64,000 nucleotides of DNA from Mogibacterium sp. (GCA_017510725.1 JAFWMD010000071.1:1-64000); one strand, 5' to 3'; positions 15,915 through 25,488 are shown, numbered from the stretch's first letter. Notes: generated by a model from the sequence alone, not told the origin. A program made the numbers and translations.

Positions 15915-17012
15915 ATGCAACTACCATATTCCGAAAAACTGAATACTGCTAGTCTGGCTAGAATCTTTGATAACAAGAGCGAAAGCTATAAGCTGTTTTG
16001 GTTCAAGGCGATTCTGCATGAGGTTGGCCTTGGAAGAAGCACAATTTCTTTTCGTGACTTAATAGAGCGGATGATTGTGGATGCCTGGTATATGGTCAGC
16101 GAATATAAGCTTAACCTTGGCCCAGCTGATAATCTGGAGAAGACCGTTCTGTATATTGCTGAGAAGGAGGGCTTCCTACCGACTGAGAAAGAGGAGGTAC
16201 TACTCTCATATTTGCGTGATAGTGATGACAAAACACTAAAATACAATATGCAGGTTCTGTCATTGAATGTACCATACAGACTTCAGGCCCCTCTTATAAC
16301 AAGTCCTGATCCAAAGTTGTGGAATAAGCTAAATGCTATTGCAGACTATATTAATTCCCAAGATGGAGTTATGTATCTGATAGAGCGTAAAAGGTCAGTT
16401 GACAGCAGGATCATCATCGATGATCTTTGGATGGACTACCTGCAAAGTAATCTCGGTATCCTTATAGGATGGACAGATTTCAACCTGATAACATATCTTC
16501 AACGTAGAAATCCGACTGTACCTGGAATCTCAAACAAGATATATCCGCCTCAGGAGAGAAAGCTGACTGCAGCGACAAATTACTGGAAGTATATTATCCA
16601 ACAGGGTAGCGTAAGGGATATATACAGCGGTGTAGAGTTAAATACACGTGGACTGTCGATAGATCACTTTGTTCCTTGGTCATATGTAGCGAGCGATGAG
16701 CTGTGGAATCTTATCCCAACTGAAAAGAGTATAAACAGCAGCAAAAGCAATAATCTGCCAGATTGGGATAAATATTTCAGTAGACTGGCACATGCGGAGT
16801 ATAATGCATATCTTTTCACTGGAAATGATGAAAGAGCGTCAATGCTTTTCGAGAAATGCGCCAAAGAGAACCTGAACAATGAAGAGGTCAGGTACCGTCT
16901 TTATAAGCAAGGACAGACAGAGCAGCACTTCACGAATCAGCTTGAAGAACTATTGCTCCCAATATATGAATCAGCGCGTAATATGGGCTTTAGGAAATGG
17001 ACATACCAATAA
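15915..17012 (+). CDS. HNH endonuclease
   Basis: A 365-residue protein with a C-terminal HNH domain at about 240-285: LSIDHFVPWSYV (general-base His), ELWNLIPT (Asn) and INSSKSNNLP (final Asn/His position). The first 230 residues are helical and probably recognise DNA or a partner; I do not recognise them further. The HNH fold makes metal-dependent nicks or double-strand breaks. It follows the GIY-YIG gene by 46 bp, and its stop overlaps the methyltransferase start (TAATG at 17010-17014). The endonuclease-methyltransferase pair resembles restriction-modification, but the methyltransferase lacks DNA-methylase motif IV. Confidence 0.88.
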   Translation: MQLPYSEKLNTASLARIFDNKSESYKLFWFKAILHEVGLGRSTISFRDLIERMIVDAWYMVSEYKLNLGPADNLEKTVLYIAEKEGFLPTEKEEVLLSYLRDSDDKTLKYNMQVLSLNVPYRLQAPLITSPDPKLWNKLNAIADYINSQDGVMYLIERKRSVDSRIIIDDLWMDYLQSNLGILIGWTDFNLITYLQRRNPTVPGISNKIYPPQERKLTAATNYWKYIIQQGSVRDIYSGVELNTRGLSIDHFVPWSYVASDELWNLIPTEKSINSSKSNNLPDWDKYFSRLAHAEYNAYLFTGNDERASMLFEKCAKENLNNEEVRYRLYKQGQTEQHFTNQLEELLLPIYESARNMGFRKWTYQ

Positions 17013-17620
17013 TGAATGGAACTATAAAATATTACGATGAACACGCATTACAATATTTTGATGGAACCTCACAGGTAGATCTTGCCGTGCTGTATGAAGA
17101 ATTCCTGAAGTATGTACCAGCTGGCGGACGGATCATGGATCTCGGATGCGGCAGTGGTCGTGACGTAAAGTGGCTCAGAGATCAGGGTTATGATGCATAT
17201 GGATTGGATGCTTCAGAGAAGCTGGTGAAAATTGCCACAGATCATTTTGATATCCCTGTAGAAGTAGGATGCATAGAGGAGTGGGTGGCAGATGAAGTAT
17301 TTGATGGTATTTGGTGCTGTGCCGCTTTAATGCACCTAGACGATAAGAGTATTGATCGCTTTCTCTCAAATCTGAGATGCAATCTCAGGTTGGGAGGAGC
17401 TTTATTTATATCGGTAAAAGAAGGCATAAATTCGGGAATCAATGAAGATGGAAGATACTTTAGAGATTTCGATGTAGAAAGCTTGAGTACATTACTAAGT
17501 ACTTACAAGTGTTTGAGATTGGAGAAAATCTGGTATACTGACGATAAGTTGCATAGGAATTCATTCAGATGGCTGAATGCCATAATAACAATGAATCAGC
17601 AGGGAATAGAACATGAGTAA
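17012..17620 (+). CDS. Class I SAM-dependent methyltransferase
   Basis: A 202-residue Rossmann methyltransferase. The SAM loop is IMDLGCGSGRD, the adenosine-contacting acid is in YDAYGLDAS, and IWCCAALMHL is the post-II strand. No (D/N)PP(Y/F) motif is present, so it is not a typical adenine or N4-cytosine DNA methylase; the Methyltransf_11/25 group modifies small molecules, RNA or proteins. I prefer ATG 17012 (TAATG coupling) over the in-frame ATG 16997. Its last 8 bp overlap the next ORF. In the operon it might mark self nucleic acid or modify a signal; neither can be read from sequence. Confidence 0.85.
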   Translation: MNGTIKYYDEHALQYFDGTSQVDLAVLYEEFLKYVPAGGRIMDLGCGSGRDVKWLRDQGYDAYGLDASEKLVKIATDHFDIPVEVGCIEEWVADEVFDGIWCCAALMHLDDKSIDRFLSNLRCNLRLGGALFISVKEGINSGINEDGRYFRDFDVESLSTLLSTYKCLRLEKIWYTDDKLHRNSFRWLNAIITMNQQGIEHE

Positions 17621-20600
17621 GATCTTATTCTTTGACACTGAGATAACCTATGATGGGAAACATCTTAAGGATATTGGTGCAGTATCTGATGATGGCTCTT
17701 CGCTTCATACAAAGAATCGAAATAGTTTTGCTGCTTTTGCTGCAGATTATGATTATTTATGTGGTCACAATATCATTACTCATGATTTGAAATACTTGGA
17801 GTCTGACCTGCAAAGAACAGGAAGATTGTTCAAGTATATTGATACTCTGTATTTGTCACCGCTTCTTTTTCCGTGCCGTCCATATCATCATCTGCTTAAA
17901 GATGACAAACTTCAGACCGGTGACATAAACAATCCGGTCAATGACTCCCTTAAGGCTAAGGACCTCTTCTTTGATGAGATAACAGCATTCAAAAGACTTG
18001 ATAAACGCGTACAACGCATTTATTGTGCATTGTTGTACGGCAAGTCAGAGTTTAATGGCTTTTTTAAGTACCTTGGTATGGGTCCGCTCCCAGGCATAGA
18101 GTTGGCTATTAAAACTGAATTCCGCAATTTGATTTGTTCTAATGCCGAAATAAGAACCTGGGTAAAGGAAGCTCCTATTGAACTCGCTTATTGCCTGGCA
18201 TTGATAAAAGAAGGGGATAGGCATTCAATCATACCGCCATGGGTAATCAGAAACTACCCGAAAGTACATTTCATATACAATAAACTGTGTAATACTCCTT
18301 GCAGAAGTGGATGCCCGTATTGCAATGCGCATTTTGGTATCAGGCAAAAGCTCAGGGAGTTTTTTAATTATGATGATTTCAGGAAATATAACGGTGAGCC
18401 GTTGCAGCAAAATGCTGTTCAAGCTGCAGTAGAAGGCAAATCATTATTAGCAATTTTTCCAACAGGAGGAGGAAAATCCCTAACTTTTCAGCTGCCTGCA
18501 CTGATTGCAGGTGAATCGGCACATGGGCTAACAGTAGTCATTTCACCTTTGCAGTCTCTGATGAAAGACCAGGTAGACAACCTGAACAAGAGAGGCATTG
18601 TTGATGCTGCTACAATTAATGGAAGCCTGAATCCGGTAGAAAGAAAAGCGGCTATTGATATGGTCGAGAATGGTGTTGCATCCATACTGTATATTGCACC
18701 GGAATCTTTAAGATCCAGCTCCATAGAAAGACTTCTGAAATCCAGGAATATAGTTAGATTCGTTATAGACGAGGCGCACTGCTTCTCTTCATGGGGCCAG
18801 GATTTTAGAGTTGACTATTTGTATATAGGACCATTCATTAAGAAGCTACAAGAAGAGAAAGGGCTAGACAGTCCAATTCCTATTTCTTGCTTTACAGCGA
18901 CAGCAAAACAAAAGGTAATCAGCGATATTCGTGAATATTTCCGTATAACCTGCGGAAATGAGCTTGAACTTTTTACTACAGACGCTTCACGAACCAATCT
19001 TAAATATGAAGTATGGTACTGTGAAGATGATGAAAAGAAGTATTCAGCATTAAGAGATCTGATTCTGGCTAAGGACTGCCCGACCATAGTATATGTTTCC
19101 AGGACTAGAAGAACTATGGAGCTTGCAGCGAGACTTAACTATGATGGGATACCTGCAGTCAATTACCACGGACAAATGGATCCTCCTGCAAAGAAGGCCA
19201 ATCAGGATGCATTTATGAGTGGAAAGGTAGATGTTGTTGTTGCTACCACGGCCTTTGGCATGGGAATAGATAAAGATGATGTAGGGCTGGTTGTTCATTA
19301 CAATATTTCGACATCACTGGAGGACTATGTTCAGGAAGCAGGCAGGGCAGGTAGAAATCCTGAAATGAATGCTGAATGCTATATTCTTTTTAATGAAGGC
19401 GACTTGGATAAGCATTTTCAGTATCTCAATGAAATGAAGCTAAGCATTAACGAAATTCAGCAAATATGGACTGCTGTAAAACGCTTATCCGGAAAGCGGG
19501 ATAGATTTACAAAAACTCCGCTGGAGATAGCTCGTGCTGCTGGCTGGGATGATACTTCTCCAATGACAGAAGTTAAAGTGAAATCCTCAATTTCTGCACT
19601 TGAACAGGCTGGCTATCTGAAAAGAGGAAGAAATATACCTCACATTTATGCAAACGGCCTTGCGGTACATAATCTTGATGAAGCAGCAACACAAATAAGA
19701 TCGCTGTCAAATTTTACGGATTCTAACAAACAGCTGGCAATAGAGATAATGAACTTCCTTGTGTCAAAAAGAAGTCATGCCAGAGCCGGGACCGATGAAG
19801 ATGAATCGCGTATAGATTATATAGCTGATCGTCTTGGTAGAAGCACCAGGGAAGTAATGAATATGGTCATCCAGCTTCGAGAAGAAGGAATTCTGGATGA
19901 TTCCATGGATATGTCGGTGCATATCGATCCGTCTTTAAAAATAAATCGCTCTTTGAATACATTAGAGAGAGTCGCAGGAATAGAAAGATATCTTATAGAT
20001 AACCTTCAGGAGACAACGGCTACAACACTCAAGGAACTGAACAGCATTGCTATCGCAGATGGACTTAAATACTCCAGTACAAAGCAGCTTAAAACTTTGA
20101 TTCTTTACTGGATGAGGCAGAAATATATTAAAAAAGCCGTAGTAGGAGATGATGGTACTTTTCCTATAGCTAAGATGCCTCGATTTGAGAAGGTAAGAGA
20201 TGAATTCGCTCATAGGATCAACATTGCACGCTTTATAGTTGAATATCTTTTCAAAAAGCCGGCGTCAATACCAAATTCGACAGAAATAGTATTCTCTGTA
20301 CTGGAACTGCAAAATGCCTATAACACTCAACTGTCCTTGCTTAATGAAATGAGGAGGGCAACATCCATAGATGTAGTGAATGCGTTGATTTATTTGAACA
20401 ATATTGACGCCATGACATTTGATGGCGGCTTTCTGGTAATATATAACGCCATTCAGGTCGTAAGACTTATAACGGATAATCATATTCGCTATAAGAAAGA
20501 AGATTATAAGGATCTTGATGAGTTCTATATTCATCGCAGGCAGCAAATACATATTGTTGGGGAATATGCACGTCTTATGGCAGCAAAAGACTATGAGACA

Positions 20601-22436
20601 GCAATGGAACTGGTGAGAGATTATTTTGCCATGGATTACATGCTGTTTATCAGAAAGTATTTTTATGGCGATAGGACAAGAGAAATCAACAGGTCAATAA
20701 CTCCTGAAAGGTATAACAAACTGTTTGATTCATTGTCTCCTATACAGCGCAGAATAATAGATGACGACAAATCCCAGCATATAGTAGTTGCAGCGGGTCC
20801 GGGAAGTGGAAAAACTAAGGTGTTGGTACATAAACTGGCATCGTTACTTCTCCTGGAGGATGTAAAAAGTGAGCAGCTCTTAATGTTAACATTCTCCAGA
20901 TCAGCGGCAACCGAATTCAAACAAAGGCTGATTAATCTGATTGGAGATGCGGCTTTCTATGTTGAAATCAAGACATTCCATTCGTATTGCTTCAATCTTC
21001 TGGGACAGATAGGAAATATAACAGAGTCTGAGAATGTTGTGCCAAGGGCAACTGCAATGATAAAAAGCGGTGAAGTTGATCCCGGCAAGATAACAAAAAC
21101 TGTTCTGGTTCTGGATGAGGCCCAGGATATGAATAGGCATGAATTTGCACTTGTTGAAGCTCTCATGGAGCAAAATGAAGATATGAGAGTAATTGCTGTT
21201 GGTGACGATGACCAGAATGTATATGAATTCAGATCATCAGACTCCAGGTATCTGAAGTCGCTAATAACCGACTATGATGCGGTGCAGTATGAAATGCTTG
21301 ATAATTACCGAAGCGACAAGGCTATCATTGACCTTGCTAATAAGTTTTCTGCATCCATAGAAAGCAGGATGAAAACAAAGCCTATTAAACCTGTCAGCAA
21401 GGATCAAGGAATTGTAAAAGTAACAAAATACACAACCAACAATTTGATTGTCCCTACGATGAATCTTATTAGAAAGACATATAAAGGCGGGACTTGCTGT
21501 GTCATGACGGTGACTAATGATGAAGCGTTACTGATGACAGGAATACTTAATAAAAGCGGATATAACGCTCGATTAATTCAGTCAAATGACGGTTTTAATC
21601 TGAGTAATCTGTACGAGCTAAGGTGCTTCATGGATATGCTGGGTGATCCAAAGTCTCAGCCGGTTATTCAACAAGACGCATGGAATCGGGCCATGAAAAA
21701 ATTCCAAAGTCGATTTAGCAATAGCTCTTGCTTACCTGAATGCATTAAGCTTCTCAAGACTTTTGATGAAATCAGCAAAGAAAAGTATTATTCAGATCTG
21801 ATTGAGTATATTCAGGAGTCCAAGCTTGAAGATTTAACACAAGAGACTAATGACTTAATTCTGGTATCTACGATACATAAGTCGAAAGGTCGTGAATTTG
21901 ACAGCGTATATATGATGCTGAACAACTACAGAGTACGAGATGATTCAGGCAGGCATGTTGTTTATGTAGGAATAACAAGAGCTAGAAAGTCATTATATAT
22001 TAATTGCAATACTGATGTTTTCGATGGATGCTATCTTTCTGGGTATAAAATCCCTGTAGACAGACATGATTATCCAGAGTCTGAGGAAGCGCTTTTACAG
22101 CTGTCGCTAAAAGGTGTAAATCTTGGATATTTTAAGTATGTTAACAAAGGCCTTGAAAATCTGCATTGCGGACAGCCATTGATTGAAAGTAAAGGAGACA
22201 TGCTTGCAGATATAGGATCAGAGCGTAAGTGTGTAGCAAAGCTTTCAAAAGGCAGCATGGATTCCATTTATGCTTTACGAAAAAAAGGCTTGGACATTTA
22301 TAAGTCGGAAATAAGGTTCCTGGTTTACTGGAAAGGCAAAAATGAAGAAAAAGAGGTCCTTTGCGTACTTCCAAACATATATCTGAAAAAGAAAAGCACC
22401 TCTGCAAACAACATCAGGAAAACACATTTTAAATGA
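17613..22436 (+). CDS. Giant DEDDh exonuclease-RecQ-UvrD helicase fusion
   Basis: A 1607-residue multidomain protein. Residues 1-125: DEDDh-type 3'-5' exonuclease signature (D8 and E10 in FFDTEI, D58 in HNIITHD, H92 in YHHLLKD, D111). About 225-245: a Cys cluster (CNTPCRSGCPYC), likely zinc-binding. About 260-620: RecQ-type SF2 helicase with Walker A PTGGGKS (near 283), DEAHCFSSWGQDFR (near 386) and the QEAGRAGR motif VI. About 620-1000: helical linker with winged-helix-like parts. About 1050-1520: UvrD/Rep SF1 helicase with GPGSGKT (near 1063), VLDEAQDM (near 1167), GDDDQNVYEFR and HKSKGREFD. The tail is basic. Two opposed helicase types plus a nuclease in one chain suggest recombination or defence against replicating phage DNA. 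The start overlaps the methyltransferase gene by 8 bp. Confidence 0.9.
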   Translation: MSKILFFDTEITYDGKHLKDIGAVSDDGSSLHTKNRNSFAAFAADYDYLCGHNIITHDLKYLESDLQRTGRLFKYIDTLYLSPLLFPCRPYHHLLKDDKLQTGDINNPVNDSLKAKDLFFDEITAFKRLDKRVQRIYCALLYGKSEFNGFFKYLGMGPLPGIELAIKTEFRNLICSNAEIRTWVKEAPIELAYCLALIKEGDRHSIIPPWVIRNYPKVHFIYNKLCNTPCRSGCPYCNAHFGIRQKLREFFNYDDFRKYNGEPLQQNAVQAAVEGKSLLAIFPTGGGKSLTFQLPALIAGESAHGLTVVISPLQSLMKDQVDNLNKRGIVDAATINGSLNPVERKAAIDMVENGVASILYIAPESLRSSSIERLLKSRNIVRFVIDEAHCFSSWGQDFRVDYLYIGPFIKKLQEEKGLDSPIPISCFTATAKQKVISDIREYFRITCGNELELFTTDASRTNLKYEVWYCEDDEKKYSALRDLILAKDCPTIVYVSRTRRTMELAARLNYDGIPAVNYHGQMDPPAKKANQDAFMSGKVDVVVATTAFGMGIDKDDVGLVVHYNISTSLEDYVQEAGRAGRNPEMNAECYILFNEGDLDKHFQYLNEMKLSINEIQQIWTAVKRLSGKRDRFTKTPLEIARAAGWDDTSPMTEVKVKSSISALEQAGYLKRGRNIPHIYANGLAVHNLDEAATQIRSLSNFTDSNKQLAIEIMNFLVSKRSHARAGTDEDESRIDYIADRLGRSTREVMNMVIQLREEGILDDSMDMSVHIDPSLKINRSLNTLERVAGIERYLIDNLQETTATTLKELNSIAIADGLKYSSTKQLKTLILYWMRQKYIKKAVVGDDGTFPIAKMPRFEKVRDEFAHRINIARFIVEYLFKKPASIPNSTEIVFSVLELQNAYNTQLSLLNEMRRATSIDVVNALIYLNNIDAMTFDGGFLVIYNAIQVVRLITDNHIRYKKEDYKDLDEFYIHRRQQIHIVGEYARLMAAKDYETAMELVRDYFAMDYMLFIRKYFYGDRTREINRSITPERYNKLFDSLSPIQRRIIDDDKSQHIVVAAGPGSGKTKVLVHKLASLLLLEDVKSEQLLMLTFSRSAATEFKQRLINLIGDAAFYVEIKTFHSYCFNLLGQIGNITESENVVPRATAMIKSGEVDPGKITKTVLVLDEAQDMNRHEFALVEALMEQNEDMRVIAVGDDDQNVYEFRSSDSRYLKSLITDYDAVQYEMLDNYRSDKAIIDLANKFSASIESRMKTKPIKPVSKDQGIVKVTKYTTNNLIVPTMNLIRKTYKGGTCCVMTVTNDEALLMTGILNKSGYNARLIQSNDGFNLSNLYELRCFMDMLGDPKSQPVIQQDAWNRAMKKFQSRFSNSSCLPECIKLLKTFDEISKEKYYSDLIEYIQESKLEDLTQETNDLILVSTIHKSKGREFDSVYMMLNNYRVRDDSGRHVVYVGITRARKSLYINCNTDVFDGCYLSGYKIPVDRHDYPESEEALLQLSLKGVNLGYFKYVNKGLENLHCGQPLIESKGDMLADIGSERKCVAKLSKGSMDSIYALRKKGLDIYKSEIRFLVYWKGKNEEKEVLCVLPNIYLKKKSTSANNIRKTHFK

Positions 22437-22485
22437 TAATTATGGATTATAATCTATATAAATAATAATCTTTAGGAGATAAAAA

Positions 22486-23535
22486 ATGGAAAAGTCGTTA
22501 TTAGCGCACATGTATTCCCGCATCAGGGGATCACAGGAAGACATCGCAACGTATTCTCTTGAATACATTGTATCCAAGTCATCTGAACTGAATTATGCTT
22601 TCACAAAGCTTCTGGAATCCACTCTTAATGAAACTTTGGGAGACGGACTTCACTACAACTGCCAGGCATCCGGAAAGCAGAAGGAACGTCCGAATATCTC
22701 AGGAGTCAATAATACGGGGAAAGAAGTAGTCCTTTGCGCAGCGAAGTTCTACTCAGGCCTTACAGAGAATCAGCCGCTCACATATTTAGAGCGCCTGAGA
22801 GCAGAGGGCGGTGTCGGACTGGTGTATATATGTCCTGCCAGACGTAGAAGAATACTCTGGAACAAGCTGGTTGAATTATGTCAGAAAAAGGCACCTGTAA
22901 TTATTGATGAGTACTGCGTCGCAGTTGATGGCGTGCGCATGTCGATCGTTACCTGGTCCGAGGTAATAGAAATGCTGAGGCTGGCAGCTTCAGCCATGGC
23001 AGTGGAAGCTCTTTCGGATATTGATCAGCTCGACGGCTTCTGCAAAATGATGGACGATTCATCCTTCATACCTTTCACGGAAGAGGATTTCGGCATTGAG
23101 AACGCAAGGAGAGAGGAGAGACATTATCAGGTCCCGGATGCTGTCGTTTCATACATGCTGGCAGACAAGACGCTTGACGCCTCGGTAAGAGGACTGAGAG
23201 CAACTCCGAATCGCCAGGGATATGCAAGATATGTCAATCTGCTGGGTCATTCAGTATCCATAAATTACGACAGACCTAACTGGGGAAACCCAACTACAGA
23301 AGAAACGCCTTTCTGGGCTGTTATATATGAAAAAGGATTCAAGCAGCCGGAAACATACAGGCAGATTTTCAGGAAATATCCTGTCTCATACCAGGGCAAG
23401 CTGAACGATGCAGCAGCACTGCCTGTCTTTGTACCGGTTGGTGCATCCCTTGACGAGATCGCAAAGGATATCACATCTCAGATAGTGAAATATATCAACG
23501 ATATAGATGCAGTATTGGGTAAGAATAAGAAATGA
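22486..23535 (+). CDS. PD-(D/E)XK-fold protein with apparently lost catalytic residues
   Basis: A 349-residue protein of a PD-(D/E)XK-like family whose signature I remember as RPD ... g ... (v)E(a)KF.AgLTdNQP..YL. Here it reads RPNISG and CAAKFYSGLTENQPLTYLERL: the Asp is Asn and the Glu is Ala, each explained by one base change (GAT to AAT, GAA to GCA). The rest of the core (GGVGLVYICPARRRRILW) is well kept, so the protein may persist as a binding or regulatory subunit. AGGAGAT precedes ATG 22486. It is translationally coupled to kptA (ATGA at 23532-23535). Without an alignment the substitution claim is provisional. Confidence 0.65.
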   Translation: MEKSLLAHMYSRIRGSQEDIATYSLEYIVSKSSELNYAFTKLLESTLNETLGDGLHYNCQASGKQKERPNISGVNNTGKEVVLCAAKFYSGLTENQPLTYLERLRAEGGVGLVYICPARRRRILWNKLVELCQKKAPVIIDEYCVAVDGVRMSIVTWSEVIEMLRLAASAMAVEALSDIDQLDGFCKMMDDSSFIPFTEEDFGIENARREERHYQVPDAVVSYMLADKTLDASVRGLRATPNRQGYARYVNLLGHSVSINYDRPNWGNPTTEETPFWAVIYEKGFKQPETYRQIFRKYPVSYQGKLNDAAALPVFVPVGASLDEIAKDITSQIVKYINDIDAVLGKNKK

Positions 23536-24068
23536 GGCCGCACAAAAGCACCAGTAAATACATAAGCCTCATACTGCGGCATCATCCCGATGTCATTGGA
23601 ATCACGCTCGATGAACATGGCTGGGCTGTTGTCGACGATCTGATAAGAGGTGTCAGCAGGACGCATCCTCTGGACATGGAGACTCTTGAGCAGATAGTCG
23701 CTCAGGATGAAAAGCAGCGTTACTCCTTCAATGAGGACAAAACACTCATCAGAGCCAATCAGGGACATTCGATCCCGGTCGACGTAGAACTGCCTGAAGT
23801 GATCCCTCCGGCGGTTCTTTATCATGGGACGGGAGTTAAGTATAAGGAATCCATAGATGAAGAGGGACTTATCCCGAAATCAAGACTGTACGTGCATCTC
23901 TCGGGGGATGTCGATACTGCAAGGAAAGTAGGGCAGAGACACGGCAGGCCGGTCATCTATACTGTTGACGCAGCAGCTATGCATGCCGACGGTTACACAT
24001 TCTACCGGTCGGTAAACGGAGTCTGGCTGACGAAGGAAGTTCCTGCAAAGTATTTATCTGTAAAATGA
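23532..24068 (+). CDS. kptA: RNA 2'-phosphotransferase KptA/Tpt1
   Basis: A 178-residue Tpt1 homologue. The catalytic tetrad is visible: R16-H17 (LILRHHP), R63 (KQRYSF) and R118 (GLIPKSRLYVHLS), together with IRANQGHS and YHGTG that bind RNA phosphate and NAD+. The enzyme moves an internal 2'-phosphate from RNA to NAD+, releasing nicotinamide and ADP-ribose 1'',2''-cyclic phosphate. Yeast needs it after tRNA splicing; bacterial roles are unsettled, with RNA repair or RNA/DNA end ADP-ribosylation suggested. It overlaps the upstream PD-(D/E)XK-like gene by 4 bp, which ties it to that protein. Full length for the family. Confidence 0.95.
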   Translation: MRPHKSTSKYISLILRHHPDVIGITLDEHGWAVVDDLIRGVSRTHPLDMETLEQIVAQDEKQRYSFNEDKTLIRANQGHSIPVDVELPEVIPPAVLYHGTGVKYKESIDEEGLIPKSRLYVHLSGDVDTARKVGQRHGRPVIYTVDAAAMHADGYTFYRSVNGVWLTKEVPAKYLSVK

Positions 24069-24081
24069 GAAGGTTAAAACT

Positions 24082-24642
24082 ATGATCGACGCAAAAGAAG
24101 CTAAACAGAGACTTATAGAGGGCAACCGCGAATATCTTAACGCGGACAGTGCTCATGGGGATATCTCGCCATGCATACGCAAAGTCACTGCTCTGAACGG
24201 ACAGCATCCGTATGCGATAGTCATTACATGCTCGGATTCGCGAGTCATACCGGAGAGCATATTCTCCGCAGGCATTGGCGAACTGTTCGTGGTAAGAGTA
24301 GCCGGCAATGTCATTGATGACCACCAGCTCGGAAGCATAGAATATGCGGCAGACCATCTGGGCACCAAGCTCATTCTGGTGCTTGGCCATACCAGGTGCG
24401 GAGCTGTTGACGCGGCTATAAAAGGCCATGCAGGAGGATTCATAGACTCCATCGTCAGGGACATAGAGCTTGCGATAGGCAGCGAGACGGACCCATATAA
24501 GGCAAGCTGCCTCAATGTGAAGCACGGAGTGGAGGTCATAAGGCATGAGCTGGAGATCCACCCGGTGCATGATCCTGAGGGTCTTGTGGTCGCAGGAGCG
24601 ATCTATAACATAGAAGACGGAAGCGTGGAGTTCCTTGACTGA
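24082..24642 (+). CDS. Beta-class carbonic anhydrase
   Basis: A 186-residue zinc enzyme interconverting CO2 and bicarbonate. The zinc ligands C50 (CSDSRV), H103 and C106 (GHTRCGAV) and the catalytic dyad D52-R54 are all present. Length is typical for short bacterial beta carbonic anhydrases. GAAGGTTAAAACT before ATG 24082 gives a weak ribosome-binding site. It follows kptA by 13 bp and precedes a metallo-hydrolase by 30 bp. It probably supplies bicarbonate to carboxylases in this anaerobe. Confidence 0.95.
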   Translation: MIDAKEAKQRLIEGNREYLNADSAHGDISPCIRKVTALNGQHPYAIVITCSDSRVIPESIFSAGIGELFVVRVAGNVIDDHQLGSIEYAADHLGTKLILVLGHTRCGAVDAAIKGHAGGFIDSIVRDIELAIGSETDPYKASCLNVKHGVEVIRHELEIHPVHDPEGLVVAGAIYNIEDGSVEFLD

Positions 24643-24672
24643 AGCGCCCGGGAATAAAACAAAAGGAGATTT

Positions 24673-25488
24673 ATGAAAGTTACCGTTCTTGTAGATAACA
24701 ATGATGGGGCAGGCCTCAAGGGTGAATGGGGCCTTTCTTTCTATATCGAATACGCGGATAAGACTGTGCTGCTGGATGCGGGTCTGTCACCGCTGTTTGC
24801 TGTAAACGCAGAGAAGATGGGACTCGATCTTAACCGAGTTGACTTTGCTGTCCTTTCCCATGCTCATGATGACCATGCAAACGGACTGGACAGATTCTTC
24901 GAGCTGAACAATCACGCAAAGCTTTATGTTGCGCAGGGCTGCGAAGAGAACTGCTACGACAGACACGGCATACGCTTCAAGTACGCAGGAGTTCCGCGTG
25001 GCATGATGACCCGTCATGCAGACCGGATCGTAAAGTCAGATCCTGACATGTTTATCGCAGAAGGCATAAGGCTGCTCGGCCACAGCACTCCGGGACTCGA
25101 GAAGCTGGGCAGGATGGAGAAGATGTATCTCAGGAAGGGATTCATGCGTTACGTTCCGGATGACTTCAGCCATGAGCACAGCCTGGTGTTTGAGATGGGC
25201 GATGGAGTCGTCGTTTTCAACAGCTGCTCCCACGCAGGCGCGGATAATATAATAAACGAAGTGATAAAGGCTTATCCCGGCAAAAGGATGAGCGCCATGA
25301 TCGGAGGCTTTCATCTGTTCAACAAGAGCGATGATTACGTCAGGGCGTTTGCACGCAGGGTAGGAGATACCGGCGTCGAGGCTGTGTATACCGGCCACTG
25401 CACGGGACAGAAAGCCTGGAATATAATGCACGGGGAACTTGGAGACAAGGTGCATGCGCTGAAGACCGGACTGGTGTTTGAGCTCTGA
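24673..25488 (+). CDS. MBL-fold metallo-hydrolase (COG1237-like)
   Basis: A 271-residue metallo-beta-lactamase-fold hydrolase with the metal motif H63-A-H65-D-D67-H68 (LSHAHDDHANGL), a second His in GHSTPG, and late GGFHLF and YTGHCTG segments. This matches the COG1237 group, which includes the archaeal dihydropterin-ribofuranosyl-aminobenzene phosphate synthase-type proteins; most members lack a known substrate. AAAGGAGATTT precedes ATG 24673. No signal peptide, so cytoplasmic. It stands between carbonic anhydrase and a secernin-like peptidase, and these contexts do not define its job. Confidence 0.9.
   Translation: MKVTVLVDNNDGAGLKGEWGLSFYIEYADKTVLLDAGLSPLFAVNAEKMGLDLNRVDFAVLSHAHDDHANGLDRFFELNNHAKLYVAQGCEENCYDRHGIRFKYAGVPRGMMTRHADRIVKSDPDMFIAEGIRLLGHSTPGLEKLGRMEKMYLRKGFMRYVPDDFSHEHSLVFEMGDGVVVFNSCSHAGADNIINEVIKAYPGKRMSAMIGGFHLFNKSDDYVRAFARRVGDTGVEAVYTGHCTGQKAWNIMHGELGDKVHALKTGLVFEL

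Noticed and set aside
15915..17620. Classical type II restriction-modification pair (HNH plus methyltransferase)
   Set aside because: The methyltransferase has no (D/N)PP(Y/F) or PC motif needed for DNA methylation, so pairing as ordinary restriction-modification is not supported.
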